A stretch of 64,000 bases of DNA from Phycomyces blakesleeanus NRRL 1555(-) (GCF_001638985.1 NW_017265145.1:62001-126000), one strand, 5' to 3'. Positions 22,197 to 34,902 are shown, numbered from the stretch's first letter. Notes: a model not told the origin generated them from the letters alone. Translations and numbers: made by a program.

Positions 22197-23506
22197 TTTG
22201 TAATAAAAAAACAATGAAGTAATAATAAGAAAATGATAGGCAAAAACAATTTTATTTTATACTTTTCTTTAAATACATGCTTGTTTTATAAGAAATCAAG
22301 CTTTTGTGAGTCAATTACATACAACTTGACAAAGTATCTAATAATTTGTATGCAATAGTACTCATAAACACATATGAGTAATAATGCATGGTACACAAAG
22401 AGTCATAAAAATTTCACGATTTTTATTGGCTCCTTTAATGAAGTATAATGACTAGTTCTGGTCCAGTCGGGTTTATAAAATTTTCCGGGAAACAGTATAG
22501 CTATTTGATTCTAATTTTTGGTAGTAACCTATATCCGGACCCTCAATATTGAGTGGAAGATACCTACTATATATTTTTTATTAGATTCTATAGAGATTCC
22601 AACATGAGATTGTATTAGGAAGTTACTTCAAACTATGCCAAGCTGTCTGTCGTGATATTATAAGGTATCTACTCCTAACATAACTAAACAAGCAGTCTTT
22701 TCCTTTACTTTTATTATAAACTTTACCCTCATCTCTTTAGGTAAGTCTCATATATCACTGTCTGTCTAGTATAAAAAGATAATTTATCATATTATTTACT
22801 TCAAAGATCATAACACTAATATTTTGTTTCTGTTTAATAGTCGTTCTTCTTTACTTTTACCATGTCTATCTCCCAATCTATTGCATAAGAGAGGCTGCTA
22901 CACTAGACTAGCTACTAGTATATAGAACACGTAATCCTAGTATTATTTTTTATTGAAACCAAAATAAAAACATTTTTTTGAAACATTTTTTTTGAAACAC
23001 ATTTTTTGAAACCCTATAATTGCAATTATTGGACCCCCCATTTTTCAGATTTTTTGTATCCATCCTTTTTTCCATTCACAGTAAATTCGAGCAGACACTT
23101 CATATTCCGCTTTAGAAAATTTTAGTCAGGCCAACTTTAAATCTAGCTTGGACATTGAGTTTAAAAAAATCTCAGTGGGTGTGTATCTCTTTATGTGCAG
23201 TAACATCTTCCTGAGCATTAACCACAGTATAACAACTCTTCTTCTATTTAAATATAATATAATAGCTACTGCGGATAATACACAGTATTAGTCTAGAAAA
23301 CTATATAAGATAATTCAATTCATATTAATAAAAAATATCTTTTATTCTCTCTTTGATTTTACATATACTTCTTGATCCCCAGTGGGTTTGACCTTTTGAC
23401 TTTGTTATAGTAAAAGGAAGACCAACCCAGATCAGAAACAACAAAAACAACAACTTCAAAAAAAATGCCTGACAGCCTAGATTAGAAGCGACAGTGTAGG
23501 CCAAAA
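22197..23506. other. Non-coding, AT-rich
   Basis: No supported gene. It has many homopolymer runs and some ACTAGT-rich sequence at about 22900. It may hold promoter sequence of the Crypton gene and flank of the tRNA gene. Confidence 0.45.
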
Positions 23507-23578
23507 TGGAGACGCCGGGGTTCGAACCCGGGGCCTTTCGCATGCAAAGCGAATATGATACCACTACATCACATCCCC
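23507..23578 (-). tRNA. tRNA-Ala (TGC)
   Basis: The minus strand folds as a 72-nt tRNA without intron. The acceptor arms GGGGATG and CGTCTCC pair with wobbles. The anticodon arm TTCGC-loop-GCGAA has TGC in a TTTGCAT loop, and the T arm is CCGGG-TTCGAAC-CCCGG. The discriminator is A. A minus-strand T-run, TTTTTGTTT, occurs some 60 bp further downstream. It is probably a working host gene. Confidence 0.9.
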
Positions 23579-24209
23579 ATTATATATGGGGCATAAGTGT
23601 TGTAAACTTTTGGAGCATAAAGTAAAAATATATTTGTTTGATGTGACGTCAACTTATGGACAGACTATTAAGTTAGGACAGTGCAAAGTCATGACTCCAT
23701 CTCTGGACACAACAAAATCCGATTTCTTGGATTTATTTTCTCTCTCCCTCTTTTTCCTTTTTTCATGCTATCGACATTTAAATTCCTGCTGGACTTTAAA
23801 TGTTTTTCCCCTTTTTTCTATTTTTTCCTTAATTTTTATTTCCTTTTTAGCTTGCTTCCCTTTGCATTGCACTTGTTTCTTTACACTTCTTGATATTACT
23901 TCTTTAGTATGCTTCCCGAGAGCGTATATTTTTTAGTAGTTTGATCATTTTTATTTTTGATTATTTTTGATGATTTTTTTTGTGATTATGCCCGAAGACC
24001 TGTATACTCTTCTAAATAATCATTATTTAGCATAAGATATATCTAGATTATCACCTTGTACGCAGTTGTCAATTAGTATATAAGAGAGAAGTTTTTATCC
24101 CAATAAAATTCATTCAGTTTCTCTCTATATTTCTTTTGAACATTGTCACTAAGCTTGAGCTATTGTCCTGCAGGAAATACTAAGTTGCACACTGTTAGAA
24201 TCTACAAGT
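23579..24209. other. Pyrimidine-rich non-coding stretch
   Basis: Long C/T runs on the plus strand at 23730-23890 give spurious Phe/Leu-rich frames. There are no conserved coding features. Confidence 0.5.
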
Positions 24210-24325
24210 ACTGTCTCACTGTTTGTCTGCTTGTCTGCTTGTCCATTTGTCCATTTGTCCATTTGTCTGCCTGTCCATTTGTCTGCCTGTCTGTTTGTCT
24301 ATCTGTCTGTTGTCCATATATCTGT
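24210..24325 (+). repeat. Short tandem repeat, period about 8 (TGTCYRYY)
   Basis: Units such as TGTCTGCT, TGTCCATT and TGTCTGCC follow each other without gaps about a dozen times. Open frames across it (Cys/Leu/Pro repeats) are by-products of the repeat. Confidence 0.85.
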
Positions 24326-24494
24326 TTCCATCTATTTCAAGTCCCATTTATTATCTAAATTCCTTCTTGTTGGATTGTTCTAAGCAAAATAACAAAAATA
24401 TAACTATACATATAATATATATTATATTTCTGACCAGTTGCACCACATAGCATAACTTAATACGTGTTATAATTGTCACATATGTTGTGGAGAG

Positions 24495-25375
24495 GTCTGG
24501 CTTTTGGCCATGTCGTGGTGTCTGGTACTAGAAGGTCAGTCTGCTCGGTGGGTTTGTCCAGCAGTTTGTTATGATATGTCATCCCGGTTATGAGAGGCTG
24601 ACGTCAACGGTTTGTTGATGTAGTGCTGTGCCCTCGGTGGTAAGAGGAGAATTTTTCTGTGCACAGGAAAAATCTCGTTTCCATTTCCTGTTCTTTCTAC
24701 ATACAATACCTTTTTCTTTTCTCTTGTTAACATATTTGTCTACATTGTACTCATTCAAAATCATGGTCCCCCATGTTAGTAACATTCCTCTTCTACAATG
24801 TACATAATTCATCTTGCCAACATCTCTGCGCAACACCAGTACTTTTATTATTATATTTTTACTGTATCTTTATTTATATATTTTATCTTTGCTGTATCAA
24901 TTACTCATCATTCTATTTTTACTATCTTTATTTTTCTAAACTTCTATTATCAATTCTAAAGCTCATCAACTATAAAAGAGAAATAATTTCATTCAATAAA
25001 TCTTTATCTTTTGATCCAATTTAGTATCTTTTTCTTGTTTTCTTCTTTTTGTGGTCTATACTATCTTGCAACATAACATATTGGTTCCTTGGTTTTAGGA
25101 AGATTATTTATCAGTTTTGGTCTCCTCGTCGGTTATTACTTTTCTGTTTCATCATTCTCTTTTCATATATCTTTCTCTCCCTCTCAATTTTAACAGCGAT
25201 TCTATCAGTTGTTCACTCTTTTCTTACCTGTCAACTATTGCTATTTGCCGCCTTTTGCTGTATCCATCTTCTGCTCTATTCTATTGTCATTGTATTTTAT
25301 TTGCCAAGTGATCCGTTACAGTCTACAACAAACCTAATACATTACGCGGCATAATGCTTACACATGTACAATAAA
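24495..25375 (+). repeat. Direct repeat, copy 1 (GC-richer)
   Basis: A unit of about 850-880 bp starting near the GTCTGGTAC block is repeated directly downstream. Shared landmarks include TCAGTCTGCT, GTGCTGTGCCCTC, GTGCACAGGAAAAATCTC and the end block AAGTGATC. I see no conserved protein; frames are Phe/Leu/Tyr-rich low complexity. The type of element is unknown. Confidence 0.7.
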
Positions 25376-25384
25376 AAAGGGACA

Positions 25385-26250
25385 AATAACCATGTTGTAA
25401 TGTCTGGTACCCAAAGATCAGTCTGCTTGGTACGGTTGTCTGACAGTTTGTTATGACATGTTGTTCCAGTTACAAAAGGCTGACAGCAATGGTTTGTTTA
25501 TGTGGTGCTGTGCCCTCAGTGATAAGATGAGATTTTCCGTGCACAGGAAAAATCTCATTTCCATTCTCTGTTCCTTCTATACATATTACTTTTCCCTTTT
25601 CTCTTATTAACATATTTGTTTATATTGTACTCATTTGAAATCATGGTCATCTATGCTAGTAACATTCCTCTTCTACAATATATACAATTTATTTTGCCGA
25701 CATCTCTGTGTAACATCAGTACTTTTATTATTATATTTTTACTGTATCTTCATTTATATATTTTATCCTTACCATATTGATTATTCATCATTCTGTTTTT
25801 ACTATCTTTATTTTTCTGAACTTTTATTATCAGCTTTAAATCTCTTTGTCTATAAAAAAGATATAGTTTTATTCAATAAAATATTATCTTTCTATTTAAT
25901 TTAGTATCTTTTTCTTGTTTTCTTCTCTTTATAGTTCATGCCATTTTTTAACATAATATATTGATTTCTTAGTTTTAGTAAGACTGTTTACTGATTTTAA
26001 TCTTCTTATTAGTTATTATTTTTCTGTTCTTGACATTTTCTTTTCATATATTTTTTTTATCTTTCATTTTTATCAATAATTTTATTAGTTGTTCTATCCC
26101 TTCTTATCTGTCAAATATTACTGTTTGCCTTATTTTGTCATATTTGTCTTCTATTCTATTCAATTATCATTGTATTTTATTTGTTAAGTGATCTGTTATA
26201 GTCTGCAACAAATTTAATATATTACATATCATGTTAATAATAAAGTGTAA
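25385..26250 (+). repeat. Direct repeat, copy 2 (A+T-shifted)
   Basis: This is the second copy of 24495-25375 in the same order and orientation. Many positions that are C or G in copy 1 are T or A here, especially in the last 250 bp (for example CCGTTACAG reads CTGTTATAG). It points to directional C:G to T:A decay rather than random drift. Confidence 0.7.
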
Positions 26251-27692
26251 AAAAGAATAAAAGCAATATTTGGACAATATAAAAACTAGCAAAAATGTAT
26301 ACTAGATAATAAATAAGTATATTTAAAGAAGTATAATTAAACAAACAAAATAATATAGCAGATAAAAGATACCTTTAATATAAATAAATTTCTATTGATA
26401 CCTATACTAATTATTTTAAATATTTATCTTAAGATCTTATTTGATATAATGTGTTTTCTATAAAAATATTAATTTAATTATTATTTCTAATATCACTAGA
26501 GAATTAGATTTTTACGTATATGTAGTAGTACAAAATATTCTATATAATGAAATAATTAAATTCTATAATTTATTATTTATAGATTTTGTTTACAATATGC
26601 TATATTATATGTGAGTTATCTATATAACTTCTAAACTTATTATTATCTAAATAGAAATATAAGATTTTTTAAGCTATTGAATCATAAAAATAATAATAAA
26701 AGTATTATGTCTTTCTTTCTTTAAATATTATATTAAATTAAACCTAATTTAAAGCAAAGATTTAAATAAAAAAATCTTTTTTAAAAGAAAATTTTTTACT
26801 GAAATAATAATATTGTGATCTTTTAGATATGAAACAATAGAAAATAATAAATTTGAAAATAGAAACATATAGAAACTTTTGAGACTATATATAAGTTGTC
26901 TTTTATTCATAAATAAAAAGTATCATATTTTTAAAAAAAACACAATCTGCTCTTGTCATTATGTTTTAGTTTTTTAAAACTTTTTCTTTTACTATATTTG
27001 GCTCTTAAAATGTATTTACTGCTTAATTAGTGTTGATATTACAATTATAATATCAAGTCATAAATTGTATTTCTTCAGCTTTTAGCTATTCTTTTTTTTT
27101 TATACTAGAGCTTTAGAACTCTCTACTAAATTAGCTCTATATCTCTCTGACAAAGTTTACACTGCAAAAGAAGGGCCAATTTAGCATACTAAATCTTGAT
27201 CAAATACTGTCAGAATGAATAAAATTCAGCATGAATTCAATTGGAATTTATGATGTCAAATTTTTAAAATATGTGAGCTAAATGAATATAATTGTATACT
27301 GAATTTTAGGAACACAAAAAGAAAAAGTGTGATATACTTTTATGTGATACATTGTGACTGTGACACTATGACAAATAGGGGCGGTTTTTTGCATTTGTGA
27401 CTTTGTTTTTGGTCTATAATAATTAAAAAGTCATCAAAAATTCAAAATAAAACAAGAAAATGTCTGTTTTTTGAAAAGGTTGACAAAAAGCAGATTGACC
27501 ACCTAAAATTAAATCTCCTGATAGACAAAAATACATTTTAAATACAGATTTTACATTTTTAGTAAATATAGATTGCAATTGATAACTATTAAAAGTCAGA
27601 GATAAAAGAGAGAAAAATATTTAAACTTTTTGCTGGGAGGATAAAATATGTTAAGACAATTTGAAAAAAAAATGTATTATAAGAAAAGAATA
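26251..27692. other. Very AT-rich non-coding stretch
   Basis: No open frame of note, no tRNA and no clear repeat. The left terminus of the C1 element is expected towards its right side but was not identified. Confidence 0.5.
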
Positions 27693-30626
27693 TTATAAGT
27701 CTGCAAGAGAACCAAGTGACAGTTTTGGGCCATGGTTAAGATCTGGCCACACTACATATGCTGTTGCTGTTATTGTTATTGTGTTTATAGTTGTGTTCAA
27801 CTTCACCAAACCAACTAATTGTGTGACATCTGCCAGGTGAACTACTATTGGCTTCATTTGCCCATTGTTGATTGCTGGTATACTATTTACCAAACGAACT
27901 GCATAAACATTGACAAGGACAAGCGACCACCTCTTATTGTTGAGCTTGTGCTCAAAGACAATGACAACCTTCCCAAAGAAATCTTGTAGACTGGAGAGTA
28001 TCTTGGGCCAATGTTGTGGTTCTCATCAATCTGAATCTGAAGTCTGACATTATATGCCTCTCTTATACAATTATGGTCGAGTGCAGAGTCAATAACACAA
28101 CCATTTACAAATGCCTTACAGTTTTGTTTTAATGGCTGCTTCAATCATACTACACTCTTTTCCCTTTGATTCGTAGAACTTTTGAAGAAGCTCTAGAAAA
28201 CAAGAAATGCCTCCAAAACTATCAACAATCATTCTGTTCTTCAAAGGCCCCCAGAACTCAATGTCAGAATCAGTACCAACATTACTACCTTCTTGGTCAA
28301 TTGGCCAACCAGCAGAGGGATTATCATACTGAAGAAGAGTTGTTGCTGTTACTGTTGCTGTTGTCATTGTTGAATTTTCAACTCTCATCTGTCGAATCTG
28401 TGTCAAGCCAAACATGATGTTGCCAGTGTTGATTCCAATTGCCAAATTACTCTTTATTGCTTGCGAGTATTTCATAATTGCCCTATCGACAGATCGTGCA
28501 CTATATGCTCTGGGGGGACCATACACTTCTATCATTGTGGGATAGTGCTGCAGAAGGTGCTAATTGATCGTAAAGATCTTGAGCTGGACCTCTTCTTTAG
28601 CTAGTAAGGCTTCCAAATACGTATTCCATGCAATGAGATTTCTAAAAAAAATATAAGTTAACACAAGTTATAAAATAATTATATTAATTATAATTAAAAC
28701 TTACATTTTAATCAAGGTTTTCTTTTCTGCTGATAACTTCCGGCTCATGAGTAGGTTGCATGTCTGCACCAGATCAAGCAATGTCTTATGGGCAGCTTGG
28801 TCATGGACACGCTCTGTCACAAGCATAGGGATAACAAACAAGATGAAGTCAGCCCAGTCCACAGCCCAAAAGTACTCTGATCTTGTTGCGATGTTGATCC
28901 ATGCACTGTAGAAAGATGTTAGAATACTTCTTCTGTTTGACACCGTGGCAGTACCAATTTCTTTCTGAGCAGCAAGAGAGAGAGAAAGAGGATGATCTTT
29001 TCCATACATGCCGCACACGAGCCCCCAGACCTGTTTGCCAATGCCGTGACAAATGCCGTGCATTTCATCCAATGCAAAGAAGAATGGACCAGAGAAGGAA
29101 TCCAGTAAGAAGAAGGAAGATTGGCCAGTTAACCCTTTTTTGCTAGATGAGGCCACCTCATCAAAGTGCTTGAAACTTTCTGGTGTGTGCATGGTAATGG
29201 AAGATAACTTATGGAAATATTGGCCATGACCAGGAGATTGACCCACAATGTGGCAGATGCAGCAGCCATCCTTACTCATATGGTCCACATGACAAGCTAT
29301 CTTTCCCAGAGCTGGGATGTTGCCAGTTGTCATTAGTACATGGACTTTTATACTAATATCTCCAGATGGTGTCTTCACAACCATTTCACCGGCTTGGAGA
29401 ACCCAAAGTTCTTTCAGAACAGGCTCCAGGCATGACCAGAAGTTGCGGGTGCTTTGGGACCAGGGATGATTGTGACTTGGATCATATGGCTGTGCTCGTA
29501 GCAGATCATTGGGGGAAGGTTGAGGGTAGTAACGTGGACAATGGTTACCAAACCCAGAACACAATGGGGAGCAAACCCATCAACAGACAGCAAAATGATG
29601 ATGTTGTTTTCACCCGAGAAAAGATGTTTCTTTGACTGATATGCCTGTTTGTCAAAGACATCAGAAATGTTGCTATCAGCCTTCTGCGTATGATGGTGGC
29701 AATACAGCATCTCTTTTCTGGTGCAGTCGTTGGCCAAAGCAGCTGCAAGCTGTCTACCCAGAGGAAGAGGTATCATTGTGCTGGCAGGAATTGGATTCTC
29801 ACCAGCATCTTGACTTCTCTCGCTGGTCTTGTAATGGGCTTCGTCACAATGCGGGCACTCCGTTTGCTGATTGTTGTTGTACAGCATACACCCATTGCAA
29901 CAAACGTGGTATGTCTCCTCATGGACACCAAGAAATCGAGAAAGAAGCTTGGTACCAAGATAAGAAGAGCAAGCTCTGTACAAAATCTTGTTTGACGTAC
30001 TGAGAATATCATTAAAGTATTATGCCAGACTAATGTGGGCCTTCTGGGAAATGCCAAACTCCTTGATAATCTTCATAAGCTTGAGATTCTTTGCATTGTC
30101 ATAGCCAGAAACAGGAACAGGAGCACTAAAGTCATAGACCAACTGAGAAGGAGTATTGTCAATAGCATTTTCAGTAACATCCATGATTGCCAAATCATTT
30201 TCCATAGAATTCTCATATTCAATATCATACTTTAATAAGATAAACAATAATTAGTACATTGGATGCATTTGTATATTTATCTTTCTTATCATGGGCTCAT
30301 CCATTTCGTTGATAACGGAAGGAGTAATATTCTTGTCAATGCTCATGTTGGTGCTTTCTCTGTTTAATTATTAAAGAATTAATATATTTTATTTAGTTGC
30401 ATCATTATAATTTGTAGACTTACTCCAAGGTTGAGCTAGATGCAAAATTCAAGATAAGATTACTCTGCTCAGAAACAGAAGCAACTTACGAACTTTGGAT
30501 GTTATTTATCTCTTTATAAACTTTTTCTAGGCACTGAACTTCACACTTGGCTACAAGTTTCTTGTTTGTGTAGCATTTGTGGCAGATACTGCACTCGTGG
30601 TGGGAAAGCTTTGTGATTGTAGACAT
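27693..30626 (-). pseudogene. Family C Plavaka-like transposase C1
   Basis: On the minus strand the gene starts at 30626 with a CSICHKCY zinc-like exon. An acidic exon follows, then the segment 29983-29414 (CCNGCMLY, CPHCDEAHYKT, GPKAP). The segment 29564-28701 has GNIPALGKIACHVDH, CCICH and FFFALDEMHGI. After an intron at about 28635-28705 comes AYSARSVDRAI and a C-terminal part ending near LVGLVK. The same order is seen in C2 (60441-63534), for instance CSSGCRLY, GPKKP, GDIPAVADMAHIG, FFALDELH and CYSTRSMERVI. It is broken by a frame change near 29430-29560, a UAG at about 28559 and others. It is head-to-head with the companion at 30945. Confidence 0.75.
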
Positions 30627-30944
30627 TTTGTTAAGTTGAATTTATTCTTTTGAAGTATAGGTAAGAATAGAGATATTCACTTTCAAGTCTGAACTCTTTT
30701 ATAATGATTAACTTGAAGACAATAATGTTGCAGTAACTTGAATATAAGCTCAAAAGAAAAAAGTAAAACATATATATATCATGTCGTCATGTAAGCACAG
30801 TAAGCAAAATTGATATTCACTGAAACCAACCCAATAGATTCAATCTATATTGCTATGAAACCAATAATAGATAATTGAAATTTTTTTCTTTATATCTTAT
30901 TTTCACAACAACATCTTTTTTCTCAGGTAAACAATATTTGTAAT

Positions 30945-31517
30945 ATGAATGATACAGATAACATCATCATATCTTTACTCCTAGCCATTCAGCTTCAGTT
31001 ATCTGTCTTATGTGCCAATCAAAAACAAATGAAGATGGATATTAACAGCCTTGGAAATGAAATAATGATCAAAGAATCTCCAAAGCAAAATCTCTCTTTA
31101 TTTATTAATGTAAGTTCAACTCAAAACAGTATTGCTGAAAACTAACTTTAACTTCAATAGACTTCAAGTGGGTTTATTTTCAAATCTGTGATCAACATTC
31201 ATAATGTCACTTTAGAACATGTTTATCAAATGATGAGTCAACATCTTGGAATCAAGGTTACAGCATCCAAAAAAGCAACACTCAGGACCTGTATGAAACT
31301 TGTATGTAACGAGTTAGCCGCCCTTCCTTCTGTACGAGCTCTTGGCCCTCATCCTAGTTGGGGGTCCATATCTTCATGTGATCGAACAATGATTTGCAAT
31401 AAACATGCAAACATGCTTAAGAGGGTTGGTATAGATTTCACCAGATGCCATCAAAATTGGGCATTCATTGCAAGAGTCAGTCATCTTTGGAAAGACCGTC
31501 AAAGGAGGCAATTGTAA
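30945..31517 (+). CDS. Companion gene of the C1 element (coiled coil, HPSW motif)
   Basis: Two exons (30945-31109, 31161-31517) are joined by a GTAAGT...AATAG intron of 51 nt, in phase, giving 173 aa. The N-terminal 55 residues look amphipathic, as in the other companions. The second exon has VYQMMSQHLGIKV, a GPHPSWGS motif, and a basic, Trp-containing C-terminus (WKDRQRRQL). HPSW recalls the HPSWRS/CPSWRS box of the family A companions. It starts 318 bp from the oppositely oriented C1 transposase, the same divergent plan as element C2. Its function is unknown; a DNA-binding or repressor-like partner of the transposase is an inference. Confidence 0.5.
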
Positions 31518-31579
31518 GTAACTATCCACTGCAGTGTAAAGTAGTATATTTAATATTGGAAGTATATGATGTATCTGAC

Positions 31580-31745
31580 TGTTTATAACCAATAAAAATG
31601 ATGTATAAAATGTAATGTCTATCATAACAGCCAATAAAAGTGATATATAAAATGTAATTGTGTAGTGTAATAACCAATAAAAAGATAAATAAAAAAAATA
31701 TTCATTTGAGAAACCAATAAAAATGTATTTGTATAAAATACACTA
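31580..31745 (+). repeat. Degenerate tandem repeat, unit about 40 bp
   Basis: Four imperfect units share AACCAATAAAAATGAT followed by RTATAAAATGTAAT. It lies just after the companion gene, where subterminal repeats of the C1 element would be expected. It also supplies several AATAAA-like signals. Confidence 0.6.
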
Positions 31746-32076
31746 CAGTGCAATTATGTCTTATTCAATAAAAACAATGATTAAGCAAGAAATATTTAAA
31801 AGAATCTAAATTAAAAGATTAATGAATTAGTAGTAACCAATGACATATAATATTTCAACTATACTTAAAGCAGTTTTGTCCAATAGAAAGACAAATATTA
31901 GCAAAAGAAAAGGTTATCAATATATTAATAGAATCTTAAAACTACCGGTAAGCGGAGATGTATTAAAATGCACATGAACTCAGGGTTGGAAAAAAGGGGG
32001 GAGGACACAAAACGCGCCCTGGCTTCCCCTCCGGAACCACCTGTGAAATCACCTCTAAAACTCCTATTTTTTTGGC
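31746..32076. other. Junction region between C1 companion and B2
   Basis: AT-rich up to about 31950, then a GC-richer patch (31985-32075) unlike either neighbour. The right end of C1 and the 5' breakpoint of B2 should lie here. I found no clear terminal repeat. Confidence 0.4.
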
Positions 32077-34233
32077 GTAGTTCCTGATCGCACACCAAAC
32101 CAATCTGTCTATCTTCAACAAGGAGAAAAATGGAGAACAAATTCATACTTCCAACAGCCCATGTTTACCCACAACAATGTTGATTTCTGGTCTGGTGACA
32201 TTGTTCTGTTAAAAGATTGCTCACCTAACATTTGCTTTCTGGTGGAATCTTTCCATACAATGAATACATCTAATGTTTTCTCTTGTAGATATATTGTTCA
32301 AACTCCAAAAGATGGTTGTAGCATTGGCATCAAAATCAATCATACTGACATAAATATTGAATCATTTCTCTCTGTCAACACAACTCCATTAAACACCTCC
32401 TTATGTTGCAGCATCTCTCCTGACACAATTATCTTGCTCATTCCAACTAATTGTAAATTACTTGAAGAAGAACATTTTCTGAAGAGGCTTATATGCAACG
32501 GAACTGACCAAGAAAACAACCAAAGAAAATATTACAAGATAAAGATTGCATATGTAATTCTTTTCTCAGATGATACTTCTGGAAACACCTCTAAGCAATT
32601 TAATCCATACAAGAGCTAGTTGATGAAATGTGTGGCCCTCTCTTTTGAAGAAAGGTGCTCCACAGAAAATATCTTATTTATATCAGCAATTCCAAAGAAG
32701 AAAGGTACAAATGCTGCCTCGTTGTTACCTGAAATTGTTGATGATTTAAAGATGCTAGAAAACAGTGTGGTAATGTTCTCTGCAGAAGATAATGTATATG
32801 TTCTTGTGGTATCTGCTTTACTTTGGATTGAGGCAGATACACCTTGTCACTTAGAGCTTTGCTGTTTAGGTGTGTCCAACTCAACTTACCCTTGTAGAAA
32901 GTGTTACATTAAATTGCAAAGTCAAATCCCTAAGTTAAACGAAGTTGAATACTATACTAACAGACATCCAACAAGAACCAAGAATCATTATATCCAGGCC
33001 GCTTCTACACCAGACAGAGATACAGTGATTCCTGATATTCCTTACTTTGATGACAAAAACACAGCAGAAGAGTTAAGTTTTAAAAACAAGTCAATAGACA
33101 AACTACTAAAACTTAAAGCATATGACCAGTCAAAAGACACTCCTGCTGAAATATTGCACTACATTCTCCTTGGCATTCCAAAGTATCTTATCACCAGTCT
33201 GGTTAAAGTTGTTTTGAACAAAAACAAAAAAGAACTAGAAGAACTGTTTGATTACGTTAAAGACTACAAAAATTCCAGAGGCATATCAAGAGCGTTTACA
33301 AGGTCTCTCACCCATGCTGGTTCATTTCTTGGTAGAGTCTTCAAGGTACTAATTCAAATACTTCTGGTAATCCTGGCCATAAAGTTTGCAGATACAGAAG
33401 TATTACAGGAAATCACTCCCCTCTTTGTTCGTCTTGACTGTCTATGCTCTCTAGTATTTGTTCGATCTATTGACAATCAATACGAGACATATATCAGTGA
33501 AGTAGACTCTGCCATTAGAAGTCTAATTGAAGCCCTACACAAATACGACACTAACTGTAAACCTAAAAAACATGCATTCTATATGTCCAAGCCAAAAGTC
33601 CATCTGTTGACCCATCTACCTGAAGATTTACGAAGATTCAGGCCTGCTCTTAACTACAAGACCGAAAAGGGAGAGCAGTTCAACAAGCACATTTGTGAAC
33701 ACTTGTTTCATACAAACCGTATGAACACATTGAAAGATATATGTCTCAAATTTGGTAAACAATATATGACAAGACATATTATTGATGGTGGTTCATGGAT
33801 AGGCAAGAATGGTTTAAGGGAAACCTGTGGAAAAGCTATTGCAGAATACATGCAACAAAACTCTGATAGGAAATTCCATGAAACTTTGCTTGGTGGGTCC
33901 AGAGAATTTGCAGACAACAACAGTACAGGTTTGACCTCTGGAAGGATATTAAAAGACAATACATTTGCTCTATTTAGACAAAGCAATAGATATATTATCA
34001 TTGGAATAGTGCTTTTTTCTAAAGGATACCATTTGTATATCAAATATCTATCCGCACATGCTGTTAACAACATTTATCGTCTAGCACTCAAATATGCTGA
34101 TGATATATACACGCCACTAGATGAATTGAAGGTTGTTTGTCTATTAGACATGCATCTGAAAGTTGGCTGTAAATATGTTGTTAATCTCAACAAATTTGGT
34201 TCATACTGGTCCTTCCTTTATTCCTTTTATTAA
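32077..34233 (+). pseudogene. Family B Plavaka-like transposase B2 (5'-truncated)
   Basis: The frame opens at 32077 (PDRTPNQS, then QQGEKW), matching the part of B1 that follows LPDFMENQRLNL; the N-terminal exons are absent. The segment to 32616 has FWSGDIV and SGNTSKQF. UAG at 32617-32619 interrupts it and the same frame continues for 537 codons. The continuation has LPEIVDDLKMLE, CRKC, SLTHAGSFLGR, SKPKVHLLTH, KGEQFNKHICEHLF and DGGSWIG, and ends VNLNKFGSYW. Apart from the truncation and this stop the frame is well preserved. It lies directly downstream of the C1 companion, with which it is probably associated only by chance insertion. Confidence 0.8.
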
Positions 34234-34589
34234 TTTTTTATATCTTTTTTTTATCTCAATAAAACATTCCAATTTCTTTAAGTCATTTTTTAGTTCTCTT
34301 CTGTTACACTAGAAATACATTTGTAGATGTCTGTACTGCAAGCATTCCCTTATAAAGAACACAAGTTTTGATTTATAAGTATAAAAGGAAATTACACGAG
34401 CAATATATTTAGTAAGCCAATAAGATAACAGATGCGTTTTCAATTTCCTAATTTGATATCAGATTTCATTCATGGTGATAGCTGTGATCAGAACATAATT
34501 GAGAAAGCTATTATATGAAGCGAAATGATAGAAGAAGAAATTATTGTTGACTGTAAGCTAATTTTTTGACAAAGTCTTAAATAGGAAGA
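34234..34589. other. AT-rich spacer
   Basis: No supported gene. It contains the 3' flank of B2 (AATAAA near 34258) and the poorly defined 3' end of the SINE-like block. Confidence 0.45.
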
Positions 34590-34902
34590 GAACATGCTTC
34601 ATTAAGCCCATTACAGGCATCGTGAATTGCAGTCAGCAAAGGACACCAATACCAGACAAGAATGGTGGCAAAACTCAATGGGACAGAAGACAGAAGAACC
34701 AATGGCTTGCGGAGACAGGAAGGACAGTAGGACGGCGGCTGCACTCAGGCATTAGCGCCTATGACGCAACACCATGACAGCAAGGGCAAAGGAGGGAACC
34801 AGATATACAAACCCAGATAAATGGGTAGCTTCTGGGGGTTGAACCTGCGATCTTTCCATTGGAAGTACAAAGCTCTACCTACTTTACTAAGCAAGTAACT
34901 AC
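34590..34902 (-). repeat. Probable tRNA-derived SINE
   Basis: A GC-richer block of about 310 bp in AT-rich surroundings. Read on the minus strand it begins with a tRNA-Gly-like head (34902-34825), then about 230 bp of unrelated body, fading into AT-rich sequence near 34590. This head-body-tail plan is that of tRNA-derived SINEs. Its 5' end abuts the first base of the tRNA-Thr copy at 34903 with no gap. Only one copy is visible in the window, so its repetitive nature is inferred. Confidence 0.5.
34825..34902 (-). pseudogene. tRNA-Gly(TCC)-like sequence (SINE head)
   Basis: The minus strand starts GTAGTTA and ends AAGCTAC, which pair as an imperfect acceptor stem. It has an A-box-like GGTAGAGC, a CTTCCAA anticodon loop (TCC) and a B-box-like GGTTCAACC. 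Stem mismatches in the anticodon and T arms indicate decay or a non-tRNA role. Confidence 0.55.

Noticed and set aside
23586..23936. 116-codon frame downstream of tRNA-Ala
   Set aside because: Driven by a C/T-rich run; Phe/Leu/Ser bias without motifs.
24143..24450. Cys/Leu/Pro-rich frames
   Set aside because: They arise from the 8-bp tandem repeat and overlap in two frames, as repeats do.
24773..25904. Phe/Tyr/Leu-rich frames of 83-101 codons, possible membrane proteins
   Set aside because: They fall in pyrimidine/AT-rich direct repeats, shift frame between copies, and show no codon-level conservation.
31580..31745. CRISPR-like array
   Set aside because: Repeats are degenerate, spacers are not unique or regular, and the context is a eukaryotic transposon; treated as a tandem repeat.
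34825..34902. Functional tRNA-Gly gene
   Set aside because: Mismatches in the anticodon and T stems and the attached body sequence fit a SINE head or tRNA relic better.
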